A stretch of DNA of 64,000 bases, taken from positions 1-64,000 of the forward strand of contig NZ_RAQH01000002.1 in NCBI RefSeq assembly GCF_003610695.1, in the 5' to 3' direction. The notes below the pieces were generated by a model that did no database searches, had not been told where the DNA came from, and was given only the letters and a program-made list of their open reading frames with translations. The DNA is from Epilithonimonas arachidiradicis. Lineage in GTDB: Bacteria; Bacteroidota; Bacteroidia; Flavobacteriales; Weeksellaceae. Below are positions 37,601-45,434 of the stretch, piece by piece (within the stretch, counting starts at the first letter, position 1; each line of letters begins with the position of its first letter). The position numbers and the translations under genes were made by a program.

Positions 37601-40600
37601 ACTTGTTACGATGTTTATGTAAGATCAATTTGCGCCACTGGATTCTCAGACTGGTCTAATCCTGCAAGACTATGCACGTCTCCAGATTATTGTGCGGGAG
37701 ATCATTTTTATGACTCAGGTGGTCCAAATGGAAATTATAAAGATAATGAGAATTGGACAAAAACCATCTATCCAGCAATTGCAGGAAATAGGGTTAGAGC
37801 GGTCTTTAATGAGTTTGCTTTAGAATCGTGCTGTGACAGACTGATTATTTACAATGGGCCTGATAAAAACTTCCCTGTATTATTTAACAGCGGAAGCATG
37901 TCGGACTTGCCTGCTGCATTTAGATCTACTCATACTTCAGGTGCATTAACATTTACTTTTACCTCTGATGGAAGTTCTGTTAAATCGGGCTGGGACGCAG
38001 AGATCTTCTGTGAACCAATCCCTGCGTGTGCAGAATATCCAAAATCTATAACATTGCAAACTGCTGCATTGAATAGTCTTAGGGTTAATTGGACAGACAA
38101 TTCCAATGCAACACAGTGGGAAATAGAAGCTGTAAAAGACGGGAATAATCCTACAGGCCAGGGAGTGATTGTTTCAACAAAACCTTATACTGTTAACGGA
38201 TTAGATTCCAATAGTGTTTATAGAATTTATATCAGGTCTCTATGTTCTGCCGGAACTTCGGAATGGAGTAGTTCTCCCAAGTTTGCAACCTTAGCAGATT
38301 ATTGCGGTGGCGATCATTTTTATGATTCTGGAGGAGCTTCAGGTGTTTATTCAAATAATTATGAGAGTTATACCAAAACTATCTATCCATCGCAAAATGG
38401 CGATAGGGTAAAAGCTATTTTTGATTTGTTTGATATTAATCAGTATGATCAATTTACAGTTTATAATGGATCTAATACATATAATACTCCAATATTATAT
38501 AACAGTTATGGAGGATCTACTCAACCAGGAACTTTGGTTTCTACAGATATTTTAACAGGAGCCTTAACATTTTATTTTTATACATCTGGTAATACAAATA
38601 ATAGAGCTGGTTGGGATGCGAGAATTATTTGTGAACCAATGCCATCGTGTCCTAATGCTCCAGGAGAAATTACATTACAATCTTCTACATTGAATACAAT
38701 GACCATTAACTGGCCGGAAAATTCCAATGCTACACAATGGGAAATAGAAGTCGTAAAAGATGGTAGTTCCCCGATTGGTGCTGGGACTATTATTTCTAGT
38801 CGTCCATATACTATTACAGGACTTCAAAGTAATATTTGTTATAAAGTTTACATTCGATCTATTTGTTCTGGAGGTAATTCTAACTGGACTGTATCTAAGT
38901 TATTCTGTACTCAAGGTGATTATTGTGGTGGTGATCATTTCTATGATTCAGGAGGTGCATTAAGTGGCTATCCTACAACCTACGAATATTTTACCAAGAC
39001 GATTTATCCAACAGGAAATGGTAATAGAGTGAAGGCTGTTTTTGAAATGTTTGATATCAATCAATACGATTCATTTACTGTATATAATGGAACTAATACA
39101 TATAGTGATAATGTTCTATATAGTTATAATTATGGTAATTCAGCACCTCCAACTACTATTTCATCAACAGATATCAACACAGGAGCGTTAACATTCTATT
39201 TTTCAACTTCTGGAAATAATAGCAATAAGGCAGGTTGGGATGCTAAAATTATTTGTGAGCCAATGCCTGCTTGCCCTAATCCGCCAACTTATATTAATCT
39301 TCAGAATTCCGGACTTAATACTTTGACATTTAACTGGACTGATAATTCCAATGCAAGTCAATGGGAAGTAGAAGCTGTAAAAGATGGAGATAGTCCAACA
39401 GGAATTGGAACAATTGTCTCTTCTCGTATTTATACAATCCCAGGACTTCTTAGAAATACTTGCTACAAAGTTTATATCAGGTCTGTGTGTGCTGGTGGAA
39501 AATCAGAATGGGGTGTGTCCAAGTTAGTCTGCACACAAGCAGATTATTGTGCGGGAGATCATTTTTATGATTCAGGTGGTGTGTTGAGTAATTATATTGC
39601 AGGAGAATATTTTACAAAAACAATTTATCCATCAGGTTCAGGTAATAGAGTAAAAGCTATTTTTGACCTGTTAGATATTAATTTGTATGATGAATTTAGA
39701 GTTTTTGATGGAGCATATGCAAACAGTAATAATTTGTTATATAACAGTTACGGAAATACAACACCTCCGGGAACTTTATCCTCCACGGATTCTTCTACAG
39801 GAGCATTAACATTTGTTTTTTATACTTACTCATCAAATAGTACTAAGGCTGGCTGGGATGCTCAAATAATTTGTGAGCCAATGCCACCTTGTGCAAGAAA
39901 GCCAACTTTGATTACATTAGAGCGTTCAACATCTAATTCTTTGAATGTGAATTGGACAGAAAATTCTAATGCTACACAATGGGAGATAGAAATTGTTAAG
40001 TCCGGGCAAACTCCAATTGGTCAAGGAACTGTAGTTAATACAAAATCATATTTAATTTCTAATTTATTAGAAAATACTTGTTATGATGTTTACGTTAGAT
40101 CAAGATGTACAAATGGAAATTCTGAGTGGACAAAATCTGCAACTAATTTCTGTACAAATCCAAAGTATTGTGGCGACCACTTCTACGATTCTGGAGGCGT
40201 GAATGGAAGCTATAAGGATAATGAGAATTGGGTTAAGACAATTTATCCTATGTCTGCTGGAAAATTAGTGAGCGCACAGTTCACGCTTTTCAATCTGGAA
40301 AGTTGCTGCGATAGATTGACGATTTATAATGGACCAGATATATTATCTCCGATTTTGTTTTCTTCTGGATCAATGCAGAATCTTCCACAGACATATAAGT
40401 CCTCACATTATTCTGGAGCTTTGACATTCCGGTTTACTTCAGACTCTAGTTCAACTTATCCTGGTTGGGATGCTTTGATTAATTGTGATGAAAATCTTTC
40501 TGTAGAATATAATGAGAAAGAAAATATCAAAATTTTCCCTAACCCAGTAACGACGGGAATTCTGAATATCGATTCACCAGTTGAAATTAAAAATTTTGAA

Positions 40601-40753
40601 CTTTTTGATGTTAGCTCAAAAATGATTATTCAGAAGACAGTTTCTGATAAAAATTTAAAAATTGATATCGGTCACATAGTTTCAGGAAGCTATGTCATTA
40701 AACTAACGGATAAAAATTCAGAGATTCATACTTTCAAAATCATCAAAAAATAA
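34607..40753 (+). CDS. Giant secreted subtilase (S8) with six FnIII-CUB units and T9SS sorting domain
   Basis: A 2048-residue surface or secreted serine protease. After a signal peptide (to ~21) and a short propeptide comes the S8 domain with the complete triad: D128 (VWDAGSP), H158 (HASHVAGT) and S338 (DGTSMASPSVAGT), plus oxyanion N250 (AAGN). An Ig-like and a single fibronectin III-like region follow (~410-730). Residues ~735-1960 are six tandem units, each an FnIII domain (NATQWEIE core) followed by a CUB-like domain starting YCGGDHFYDSGG. The C-terminus (~1965-2048; IKIFPNPVTTGILNI) is a type A T9SS sorting domain. The repeats probably bind substrate or surface glycans; that role is inferred. 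Confidence 0.94.
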   Translation: MKKLNNQFLLICLLFGISIFSQDQQSIRRIQQSTKVDYLKSFSDNQRKKFDLSFNLANSLADQNNWRKIIITDSTYSRLVGVTKDLEPIYYMTENRNAGITSRADRLYSGGSLGISIQGEGMLAGVWDAGSPLLTHELFSNRISLSDNSPYLHPHASHVAGTIIGTDAVQNGNARGMAFKGSANAYDWDNDVAEVANAAANGLLISNHSYGYNPYYYGVEKFGKYDDDSKAFDEIHFNAPYYQMVCAAGNSRIYGVNTGKNGFDLITGHALSKNVITVAAVEEVLNYTDTSSVIMSDFSSWGPSDDGRIKPDISAKGVHTFSAVNYANNSYEYYDGTSMASPSVAGTLLLLQQYYNQLNNNYMKASSLKGLMIHSADEAGVAPGPDYKFGWGLINAEKAATIIKNKNLFSKIEESSLANGETKEIILNSDGINPLVVTLAWTDPVGDLPSNTIDDPTPNLVNDLDIVLSRDGTEYFPWKLDPSAVNSAATRGVNNLDNVEKIEIDTPVAGTYLLTIKHKGSLVNQSQNYSLIASGIVTTDFWFNTTQNNIKLCKTTTDNITIDFDFHTKNGFSNNVLFSVLNLPNGLSADFSPVTLSAEGSFTLNILGISSLQKGKYNIIVKGQSGTDTFEYPISFTIYDSNVSVPNLLTPTNNNLSVNYNNTEFTWSSDSNSESYLLEISKDSNFSVKESYTVSTNRYSKNLSIGTKYYWRVKGINECGESSFSPVNTFNTYCDPPQYLQLVSAGTSSLTVSWSSNSSSGKWEIETVPAGTTPTGTGNVVTSSPYTITDLIKNTCYDVYVRIVCGDEGSYSPWIKGSNFCTTADYCGGDHFYDSGGADGNYPPGENLIKAIYPENAGDRVVATFNKFNVESCCSYFTIYDGPNAGGSILFSGTNMQLPYTFRSSHPTGALSFSFYAYGNGAEGWDATISCEPKPACPTVPKNILLTNSQPSLITFSWEDTSNATQWQVEVVPAGSIPTGVGENISQKSFTKSGLSTNTCYDVYVRSICATGFSDWSNPARLCTSPDYCAGDHFYDSGGPNGNYKDNENWTKTIYPAIAGNRVRAVFNEFALESCCDRLIIYNGPDKNFPVLFNSGSMSDLPAAFRSTHTSGALTFTFTSDGSSVKSGWDAEIFCEPIPACAEYPKSITLQTAALNSLRVNWTDNSNATQWEIEAVKDGNNPTGQGVIVSTKPYTVNGLDSNSVYRIYIRSLCSAGTSEWSSSPKFATLADYCGGDHFYDSGGASGVYSNNYESYTKTIYPSQNGDRVKAIFDLFDINQYDQFTVYNGSNTYNTPILYNSYGGSTQPGTLVSTDILTGALTFYFYTSGNTNNRAGWDARIICEPMPSCPNAPGEITLQSSTLNTMTINWPENSNATQWEIEVVKDGSSPIGAGTIISSRPYTITGLQSNICYKVYIRSICSGGNSNWTVSKLFCTQGDYCGGDHFYDSGGALSGYPTTYEYFTKTIYPTGNGNRVKAVFEMFDINQYDSFTVYNGTNTYSDNVLYSYNYGNSAPPTTISSTDINTGALTFYFSTSGNNSNKAGWDAKIICEPMPACPNPPTYINLQNSGLNTLTFNWTDNSNASQWEVEAVKDGDSPTGIGTIVSSRIYTIPGLLRNTCYKVYIRSVCAGGKSEWGVSKLVCTQADYCAGDHFYDSGGVLSNYIAGEYFTKTIYPSGSGNRVKAIFDLLDINLYDEFRVFDGAYANSNNLLYNSYGNTTPPGTLSSTDSSTGALTFVFYTYSSNSTKAGWDAQIICEPMPPCARKPTLITLERSTSNSLNVNWTENSNATQWEIEIVKSGQTPIGQGTVVNTKSYLISNLLENTCYDVYVRSRCTNGNSEWTKSATNFCTNPKYCGDHFYDSGGVNGSYKDNENWVKTIYPMSAGKLVSAQFTLFNLESCCDRLTIYNGPDILSPILFSSGSMQNLPQTYKSSHYSGALTFRFTSDSSSTYPGWDALINCDENLSVEYNEKENIKIFPNPVTTGILNIDSPVEIKNFELFDVSSKMIIQKTVSDKNLKIDIGHIVSGSYVIKLTDKNSEIHTFKIIKK
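36806..40485 (+). repeat. Six in-frame ~610-624 bp FnIII-CUB coding repeats
   Basis: The CUB-start codons for (D/K)YC lie at 37079, 37685, 38297, 38918, 39542 and 40163, giving spacings of 606, 612, 621, 624 and 621 bases. Units 1, 2 and 6 carry an ESCC cysteine pair in the CUB part, while units 3, 4 and 5 have NQYD or NLYD there, so two subtypes of repeat exist and the central three are closest to each other. Confidence 0.9.
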
Positions 40754-40758
40754 CTTTA

Positions 40759-40788
40759 TAAAGGGGAACTTAATTGTTCCCTTTTTTA
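40759..40788 (+). terminator. Intrinsic terminator of the subtilase gene
   Basis: AAGGGGAAC pairs with GTTCCCTTT (G-T pair) around TTAATT, followed by a T run. Confidence 0.82.
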
Positions 40789-40813
40789 TTTCAAAAAAAC
40801 TTCAAAATTTATT

Positions 40814-40854
40814 TTGGAGTTTTAAAATAAATTATAACTTTGTAATTCAAAGTT
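40814..40854 (+). promoter_or_regulatory. Promoter with overlapping palindromic operator
   Basis: TTG (40814-40816), an 18-base spacer and TAACTTTG (40835-40842) form a flavobacterial promoter. The palindrome AACTTTG-TAATT-CAAAGTT (40836-40854) overlaps the -7 box and start-site region, the position of a repressor operator. A nearly identical sequence lies at 42401-42420, just behind the winged-helix regulator gene. Autoregulation of this operon by that regulator is inferred. Confidence 0.65.
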
Positions 40855-40860
40855 CTTTTT

Positions 40861-41478
40861 ATGGAATCGAAAAATTATCAAGATGAATTAGCGCATATCC
40901 GTCAGATGATGGAACGCAGTTCGAGATTTATTTCATTGAGCGGTTTGTCCGGGGTAATTGCAGGAATTGTTGCATTGCTCGGCTCTGTTTATGTTTATTT
41001 TATTTTCCAAAGAGAAGGAATAGATTATTTTGATGGAGAAAGAAACATCTATACGCCGGCTTTAGTTCAGGAATTATTTTTTGTTGCTTTAGTGATTTTA
41101 GTTTTGGCAATTTCTAGTGGTTATATTTTTACTGCCAGAAAGAGTAAAAAGAAGAACCTGAAAGTTTGGGATTCTATTACCAAAAGACTCTTAATCAACT
41201 TTGCAATTCCATTAGTTGCAGGCGGATTTTTTTGCATCGCACTTTGGTATCATCATTATTTTCCTTTAATTGCGCCGTCAATGCTTATTTTTTATGGATT
41301 AGCCTTGATTAATGCTGAAAGATACACTTTAAGTGATGTCAAATATCTTGGGATTTGCGAAGTTATTCTTGGAATTATTGCATTATTCTGGCTGGGTTGG
41401 GGATTGATATTTTGGGCTGTAGGATTTGGATTTTTGCATATTTTTTATGGGATTTTGATGTATAGAAAGTATGATTGA
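40861..41478 (+). CDS. Membrane protein, first gene of a winged-helix-regulated operon
   Basis: A 205-residue integral membrane protein with a soluble N-terminal helix (QDELAHIRQMMERSSRF) and about five transmembrane segments. The N-terminal helix plus membrane bundle is a layout I recall in flavobacterial proteins encoded next to small winged-helix regulators. No enzymatic motif is visible. The ATG lies only 6 bases after the operator palindrome, so the leader is very short. Confidence 0.72.
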   Translation: MESKNYQDELAHIRQMMERSSRFISLSGLSGVIAGIVALLGSVYVYFIFQREGIDYFDGERNIYTPALVQELFFVALVILVLAISSGYIFTARKSKKKNLKVWDSITKRLLINFAIPLVAGGFFCIALWYHHYFPLIAPSMLIFYGLALINAERYTLSDVKYLGICEVILGIIALFWLGWGLIFWAVGFGFLHIFYGILMYRKYD

Positions 41479-41489
41479 AATTTAAGTAA

Positions 41490-42083
41490 ATGAAGAAATT
41501 ATCATCTATTTTAATTTTGTTTCTATCAGTAATTACTGGAATTTATTATTTATATTTTTCAATTAAAACAGCTGATAATACATTTATTTTTGATGGCGTA
41601 ATCTATTTTTTATTAATTATTTTGTTTATTGTTTTTTTTACAATAACAGTTAGAAATGATTTTAACAATTTTAAAATTTCAAAAAAGTATAAGAGCTTTT
41701 TGTTTACAGCTATTGGAATCTTAATTATAATTTTAAATATTGGATGTCAACTCTACTTATCATCAAGAGATAATTCTGAAATTGTATTGAAAGTTTTTTA
41801 TGATGGAGATTATAATGGAAGTTCGTTGGAATTTAGAAAAGATGGAACTTATAAATTTGGTAACGGAAGTGGCTTAGGAGAATCCATTCAACGGGGTAAA
41901 TATTCTATTAAAGATACTATTATAACATTAGATAAAGATAATATTGATAACGTTATTGAATCTAAAACGTTAATGCTAAAAAGGGAATTAAATGGAACAG
42001 ATGCCAAGATTGTACAAGTAGATAAAAATTTTAAATTGATAGATAGAGCTACAAAATTTCGAGTAGTTAAAGATAAAAGGTAA
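41490..42083 (+). CDS. Membrane protein with C-terminal lipocalin-like domain, unknown
   Basis: A 197-residue protein with three predicted transmembrane helices (~5-25, 33-55, 68-90) and a soluble beta-rich C-terminal half (YNGSSLEFRKDGTYKFGNGSGLGE, then RGKYSIKDTIITLDKD) that resembles the lipocalin-like/DUF stress-response fold of Bacteroidota. It is strongly AT-rich. It sits 11 bases behind the first operon gene and 5 bases ahead of the regulator, so it is probably translated from the same transcript. I do not recognise a specific family. Confidence 0.7.
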   Translation: MKKLSSILILFLSVITGIYYLYFSIKTADNTFIFDGVIYFLLIILFIVFFTITVRNDFNNFKISKKYKSFLFTAIGILIIILNIGCQLYLSSRDNSEIVLKVFYDGDYNGSSLEFRKDGTYKFGNGSGLGESIQRGKYSIKDTIITLDKDNIDNVIESKTLMLKRELNGTDAKIVQVDKNFKLIDRATKFRVVKDKR

Positions 42084-42088
42084 TTTAA

Positions 42089-42379
42089 ATGGTCAATATA
42101 AATCAACTCAACAAAGAATTCGAAAGCCGTGTAAGATTGGGCATTATGTCCGTTCTTATGGTCAACGACTGGGTTGATTTTACCGAAATGAAAAACCTGC
42201 TGAATGCCACCGACGGAAATTTGGCAAGCCATAGTTCCGCTCTTGAAAAAGCAGAATATATAGAAATCAAAAAAGAATTTGTAGGCAAAAAACCAAAGAC
42301 ATCTTACCGAGTGACACAAAAGGGTAGAGATGCTTTCACAGAACATATCAATAACTTAGAAAAATTGTTGGGAAGATAA
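42089..42379 (+). CDS. Winged-helix transcriptional regulator (HTH_34/MarR-like)
   Basis: A 96-residue DNA-binding protein made almost only of one winged-helix domain (FESRVRLGIMSVLMVNDWVDFTE, LNATDGNLASHSSALEKAEYI recognition part, KPKTSYRVTQKGRDAF wing). It matches the PF13601-type small regulators that bind palindromic DNA as dimers. It is the last gene of the 40861-42379 operon; the palindromes at 40836 and 42401 flank the operon and are the natural candidates for its binding sites. Confidence 0.87.
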   Translation: MVNINQLNKEFESRVRLGIMSVLMVNDWVDFTEMKNLLNATDGNLASHSSALEKAEYIEIKKEFVGKKPKTSYRVTQKGRDAFTEHINNLEKLLGR

Positions 42380-42394
42380 CTCCCGATTTTTTTT
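42370..42394 (+). terminator. Weak candidate terminator overlapping the stop codon
   Basis: GGGA and TCCC form a short stem across the stop codon, followed by eight T. The stem is only 4-5 bp, so efficiency is doubtful. Confidence 0.4.
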
Positions 42395-42400
42395 GAAAAT

Positions 42401-42420
42401 TAACTTTGTAATTCAAAGAA
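42401..42420 (+). promoter_or_regulatory. Second copy of the palindromic operator with -7 box
   Basis: TAACTTTGTAATTCAAAG is identical to 40835-40852 apart from its flanks. It contains a -7 box (TAACTTTG) but no TTG at the proper distance. The next gene begins 147 bases downstream, with a dispersed repeat in between. Confidence 0.55.
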
Positions 42421-42433
42421 CTTTATAATTATT

Positions 42434-42555
42434 AACCACAAAGAACACAAATATTTGCACAATAGACACGAATGTTTTATTCGAAAAAAATCTTAAAACT
42501 ATAAAATTAAAATTAGTGCTCTTTATGCAAAAACCTTGTGAACCTTGTGTTTAAA
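42434..42555 (+). repeat. ~120 bp AACCACAAAG repeat, copy A
   Basis: Begins AACCACAAAGAACACAAA and ends AACCTTGTGTTTAAA, with AGTGCTCTTTATGCAAAAAC in between. A second copy in the same orientation lies at 43409-43525, so the two flank the metallophosphoesterase gene. The ends contain complementary CACAAAG/CTTTGTG-like words. Confidence 0.8.
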
Positions 42556-42566
42556 TCAAAACAATT

Positions 42567-43403
42567 ATGACCAGAAAATCATTCATCAAAAAATCATTAT
42601 TAGCAACAGCAGGATTATCATTATTCTACAGTTGGCAAATTGAACCGTTTATGTTGGAGTTTGTCAAACAAGATTTACCAATCAAAAATCTCCCATCCAA
42701 TCTTCATAACAAAATCTTGATGCAGATTTCTGATTTGCACGTTGGCAACCGTTTCGATTGGAATTATTTAATTGATTCTTTTAAACAAGCAAAAGCTTAC
42801 AAACCTGATTTTGTGGTTTATACAGGCGATTTTGTTTGCTGGGAAGATAATCCTGAACAATTTGAACAATTGAAAACCGTAATGAAAGAAGCAGTTCACG
42901 GAAAACTTGGAACAACTGCAATTCTTGGCAATCACGATTATGGAGCAGAATGGAGAGAAGAATATGTTGCAGATGAGGTTTCCAAAATATTGACAGCTTC
43001 CAAGATTCAAGTTCTGCGGGATGAAAAAGTGAATTTATCTGGACTCAATATTTATGGTTTCGAAGAATTATGGGGAACTAATTTTCACCCCGAAAAATTA
43101 ACAAAAACCATTAATCCGGAAGAAGCTAATCTCGTCCTTTGCCACAATCCCGATGTCTGCGATTTGGATGTCTGGAACAATTATCAAGGTTGGATTTTAT
43201 CCGGACATACACACGGTGGACAATGCAAGCCACCTTTTCTTCCACCTCTCATTTTGCCTGTAAAAAACAGAAAATATACTTACGGAATCTTCGATTTGAA
43301 AGATGGACGAATGCTTTATATCAATCGCGCCCTCGGACATTCTTACCAGGTCAGATTTAATTGCAGACCAGAGATTACGTTGTTTACTCTTAAATCTATA
43401 TAA
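42567..43403 (+). CDS. Metallophosphoesterase, exported or membrane-bound
   Basis: A 278-residue calcineurin-like phosphoesterase. The metal-binding motifs appear in order: ISDLHVG (D, H), VYTGDFV (D), LGNHDYG (N, H), LCHNPDV (H) and SGHTHGGQ (H, H). The N-terminus (MTRKSFIKKSLLATAGLSLFY) looks like a signal or membrane anchor with a Tat-like basic start, but without the RR pair. Such YkuE/YaeI-type proteins hydrolyse phosphodiesters such as UDP-sugar lipids; the substrate here is not known. It is flanked by two copies of a dispersed repeat. Confidence 0.9.
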   Translation: MTRKSFIKKSLLATAGLSLFYSWQIEPFMLEFVKQDLPIKNLPSNLHNKILMQISDLHVGNRFDWNYLIDSFKQAKAYKPDFVVYTGDFVCWEDNPEQFEQLKTVMKEAVHGKLGTTAILGNHDYGAEWREEYVADEVSKILTASKIQVLRDEKVNLSGLNIYGFEELWGTNFHPEKLTKTINPEEANLVLCHNPDVCDLDVWNNYQGWILSGHTHGGQCKPPFLPPLILPVKNRKYTYGIFDLKDGRMLYINRALGHSYQVRFNCRPEITLFTLKSI

Positions 43404-43408
43404 ATTTT

Positions 43409-43525
43409 AACCACAAAGAACACAAAGGTTTTTCACAATGGACACAATAGAATTTACCAAAGTCAAAAAGCGTCTAATTAAAATAGTGCTCTTTGTGCAA
43501 AAATCTTATGAACCTTGTGTTTAAA
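43409..43525 (+). repeat. ~120 bp AACCACAAAG repeat, copy B
   Basis: Begins AACCACAAAGAACACAAAGG, contains AGTGCTCTTTGTGCAAAAAT, and ends AACCTTGTGTTTAAA. It is in the same orientation as copy A at 42434; the ends are conserved and the centre has diverged. Confidence 0.8.
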
Positions 43526-43549
43526 AACAAATAAAAACATTTATCAATT

Positions 43550-44941
43550 ATGAAAAAACATCATTTAATTTTCCTCACAGTTTTGGCAGTTATCATTCTC
43601 TTTTACAAAGAATATATTGCGCTCAATCTGGGAATCTTCGGGATTTTCTTAAGTATTCTGACTTACACTCAAACTAAAACAGAATTCAAGACCAGAACAT
43701 TTCTAACTCTTTTTGTAACCTCTATTCTTTCATCATTAGCTTTTGCTTGGTTTGGCGACGCTATTTCTTTCGCAGCCGTTTTTGTATCATTATTTTTGCT
43801 GAGGTTCAAAGGAACTTATCCGAAACTAAAACCATTTCTATATATTGAAGTTCTATTGTTGAATCTCTTCACTTTCTTGGGAAGAGTTTTCAACATAGAG
43901 CAATGGTACGAGAAATCCAGAGAGAGAAGTTTTGCAAAAAAACTCATCGCCATTGTTCTCATCCCTGCGTTTTTTATCACAATTTTCTTTTTCATTTACG
44001 CTTTTGGGAGTGACCATTTTGCTAATATATTTAAAGATTCTGAGCTTGAGTTTCAGCCTTTAACTTTTATTGTTTTGGCAATTGCCGGATTTTATATCGG
44101 TTTTATTTTCTGGAATTTCGGAGTGGAAAGATTTATTTTCAAACAAAACAGATATTTGAATGATGATTTTTCTGGCTTAGTCAAAATTCAAAAACCAACA
44201 TTTTCTTTCCTGGATATCGATTCCGAAAGGACCAGCGGATTGATTTCTTTTTCTGCGCTTAATATTTTGCTGTTGATTTTCATTGCCACTTACAATTACG
44301 AACAGTTTTTCGAAATCACAAAATCGGCCGATAGCTTGAGTGCTGAAACGCACGAACGTGTCAACGCTGTGATAATGTCCATTGTGATGGCGATTCTTGT
44401 CATACTATTTTATTTCAAAAAAGGATTTAATTTTGATGAAAAAGCAAAATCACTTAAGATTTCAGCTAAAATCTGGATTGTTCTGAATGCTGTTTTGGTC
44501 ATCTCAGCTTCCCTTAAAAATTCAGAATACATCATCAATTATGGTTTGACTTACAAACGTCTCGGTGTTTATGCTTTCCTGGCAATGGCTTTGATTGGTC
44601 TGATTTTCACATTCATCAAAATCCAGAAAAAGAAGACCAACGCTTTCCTTTTCAACAAGATGTTTTGGGCTTGTTATGGCTTGATTTTGGTTTGCAGTTA
44701 TGTCAATTGGGGCGGAATTATCACTGCAAACAATATCAAGAGAAAGGATTTTGCCGACAATTACCACTTGGTTTCCATCAATTACAACGAGAAAACTTTG
44801 CTGGACTATGCTGAGAAAACCGGAAATCCCGAAATGAAAAATAAACTCCAGGAAAGAATTGTATCTTATCAAAAAGAAACTTTTCTCTCAAAAATTTTAT
44901 ATTATGAATTCATTAATATCGAAAAACCTAAAAGTAAATAG
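43550..44941 (+). CDS. DUF4153/DUF4173-like polytopic membrane protein
   Basis: A 463-residue inner-membrane protein with roughly ten hydrophobic helices. The C-terminal part (YINYGLTYKRLGVYAFLAMA, then VCSYVNWGGIITANNI) is typical of the DUF4153/DUF4173 family, whose biochemical role is unknown. The last 38 bases overlap the start of the following lipoprotein gene, which suggests translational coupling. Confidence 0.8.
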   Translation: MKKHHLIFLTVLAVIILFYKEYIALNLGIFGIFLSILTYTQTKTEFKTRTFLTLFVTSILSSLAFAWFGDAISFAAVFVSLFLLRFKGTYPKLKPFLYIEVLLLNLFTFLGRVFNIEQWYEKSRERSFAKKLIAIVLIPAFFITIFFFIYAFGSDHFANIFKDSELEFQPLTFIVLAIAGFYIGFIFWNFGVERFIFKQNRYLNDDFSGLVKIQKPTFSFLDIDSERTSGLISFSALNILLLIFIATYNYEQFFEITKSADSLSAETHERVNAVIMSIVMAILVILFYFKKGFNFDEKAKSLKISAKIWIVLNAVLVISASLKNSEYIINYGLTYKRLGVYAFLAMALIGLIFTFIKIQKKKTNAFLFNKMFWACYGLILVCSYVNWGGIITANNIKRKDFADNYHLVSINYNEKTLLDYAEKTGNPEMKNKLQERIVSYQKETFLSKILYYEFINIEKPKSK

Positions 44942-45401
44942 TTTAAAATATTTGGCATTAATTCCACTGTTTTTGGTCGCCTGTAAAAAAGAACCAGAAA
45001 TCAAAGAACAGAAAGTAGATACTGTTACCACAATTGAAAAACCGATGGATTCACTATCAACCATTTTGAAAACAGAAAAAGAATCCAATCAAAATATCGT
45101 AACCGTCGACGCATCTAAAATGCCAATCCGCCTCAACCTAGAAATTAAAAATCCAGACGACCAACTGATTCTGAAATTAGAAAACCTCAACCAAGCCAAA
45201 ATCAATGGTTACATCAAAACACAAAAACCAATGAATTTGAGATTCAATCAAATCAGAATGCCGGACAATACTTTTGACGGACCTTTTGGACCAACAATCG
45301 AATATGATACGAAACAAAAAGGAGAATATTGGCTGATATTAGCGAAAAGCAATATGGCAGACGGAACACCAGTTGGTAAGTTCTTCGTCAAAATAGAATA
45401 A
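44904..45401 (+). CDS. Small lipoprotein of unknown function
   Basis: A 165-residue protein whose hydrophobic signal ends in a lipobox cysteine at 27 (ALIPLFLVACKK). After an acidic/serine linker the C-terminal ~90 residues form a beta-rich domain (NPDDQLILKLENLNQAKINGYI ... GPFGPTIEYDTKQKGEYWLIL) that resembles envelope accessory domains with an Ig-like fold. The ATG at 44904 is selected as the start because it begins the signal peptide; it lies inside the end of the upstream gene. Confidence 0.7.
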   Translation: MNSLISKNLKVNSLKYLALIPLFLVACKKEPEIKEQKVDTVTTIEKPMDSLSTILKTEKESNQNIVTVDASKMPIRLNLEIKNPDDQLILKLENLNQAKINGYIKTQKPMNLRFNQIRMPDNTFDGPFGPTIEYDTKQKGEYWLILAKSNMADGTPVGKFFVKIE

Positions 45402-45406
45402 ACGAA

Positions 45407-45434
45407 AAAGAATCTCAATCGAGATTCTTTTTTT
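45407..45434. terminator. Bidirectional terminator
   Basis: AAGAATCTC pairs with GAGATTCTT around AATC, with A on the left and seven T on the right, between converging genes. Confidence 0.87.

Noticed and set aside
42440-43525. The AACCACAAAG repeats as ends of an insertion sequence carrying the phosphoesterase
   Set aside because: The gene between them is an ordinary phosphoesterase, not a transposase, and no target duplication was seen.
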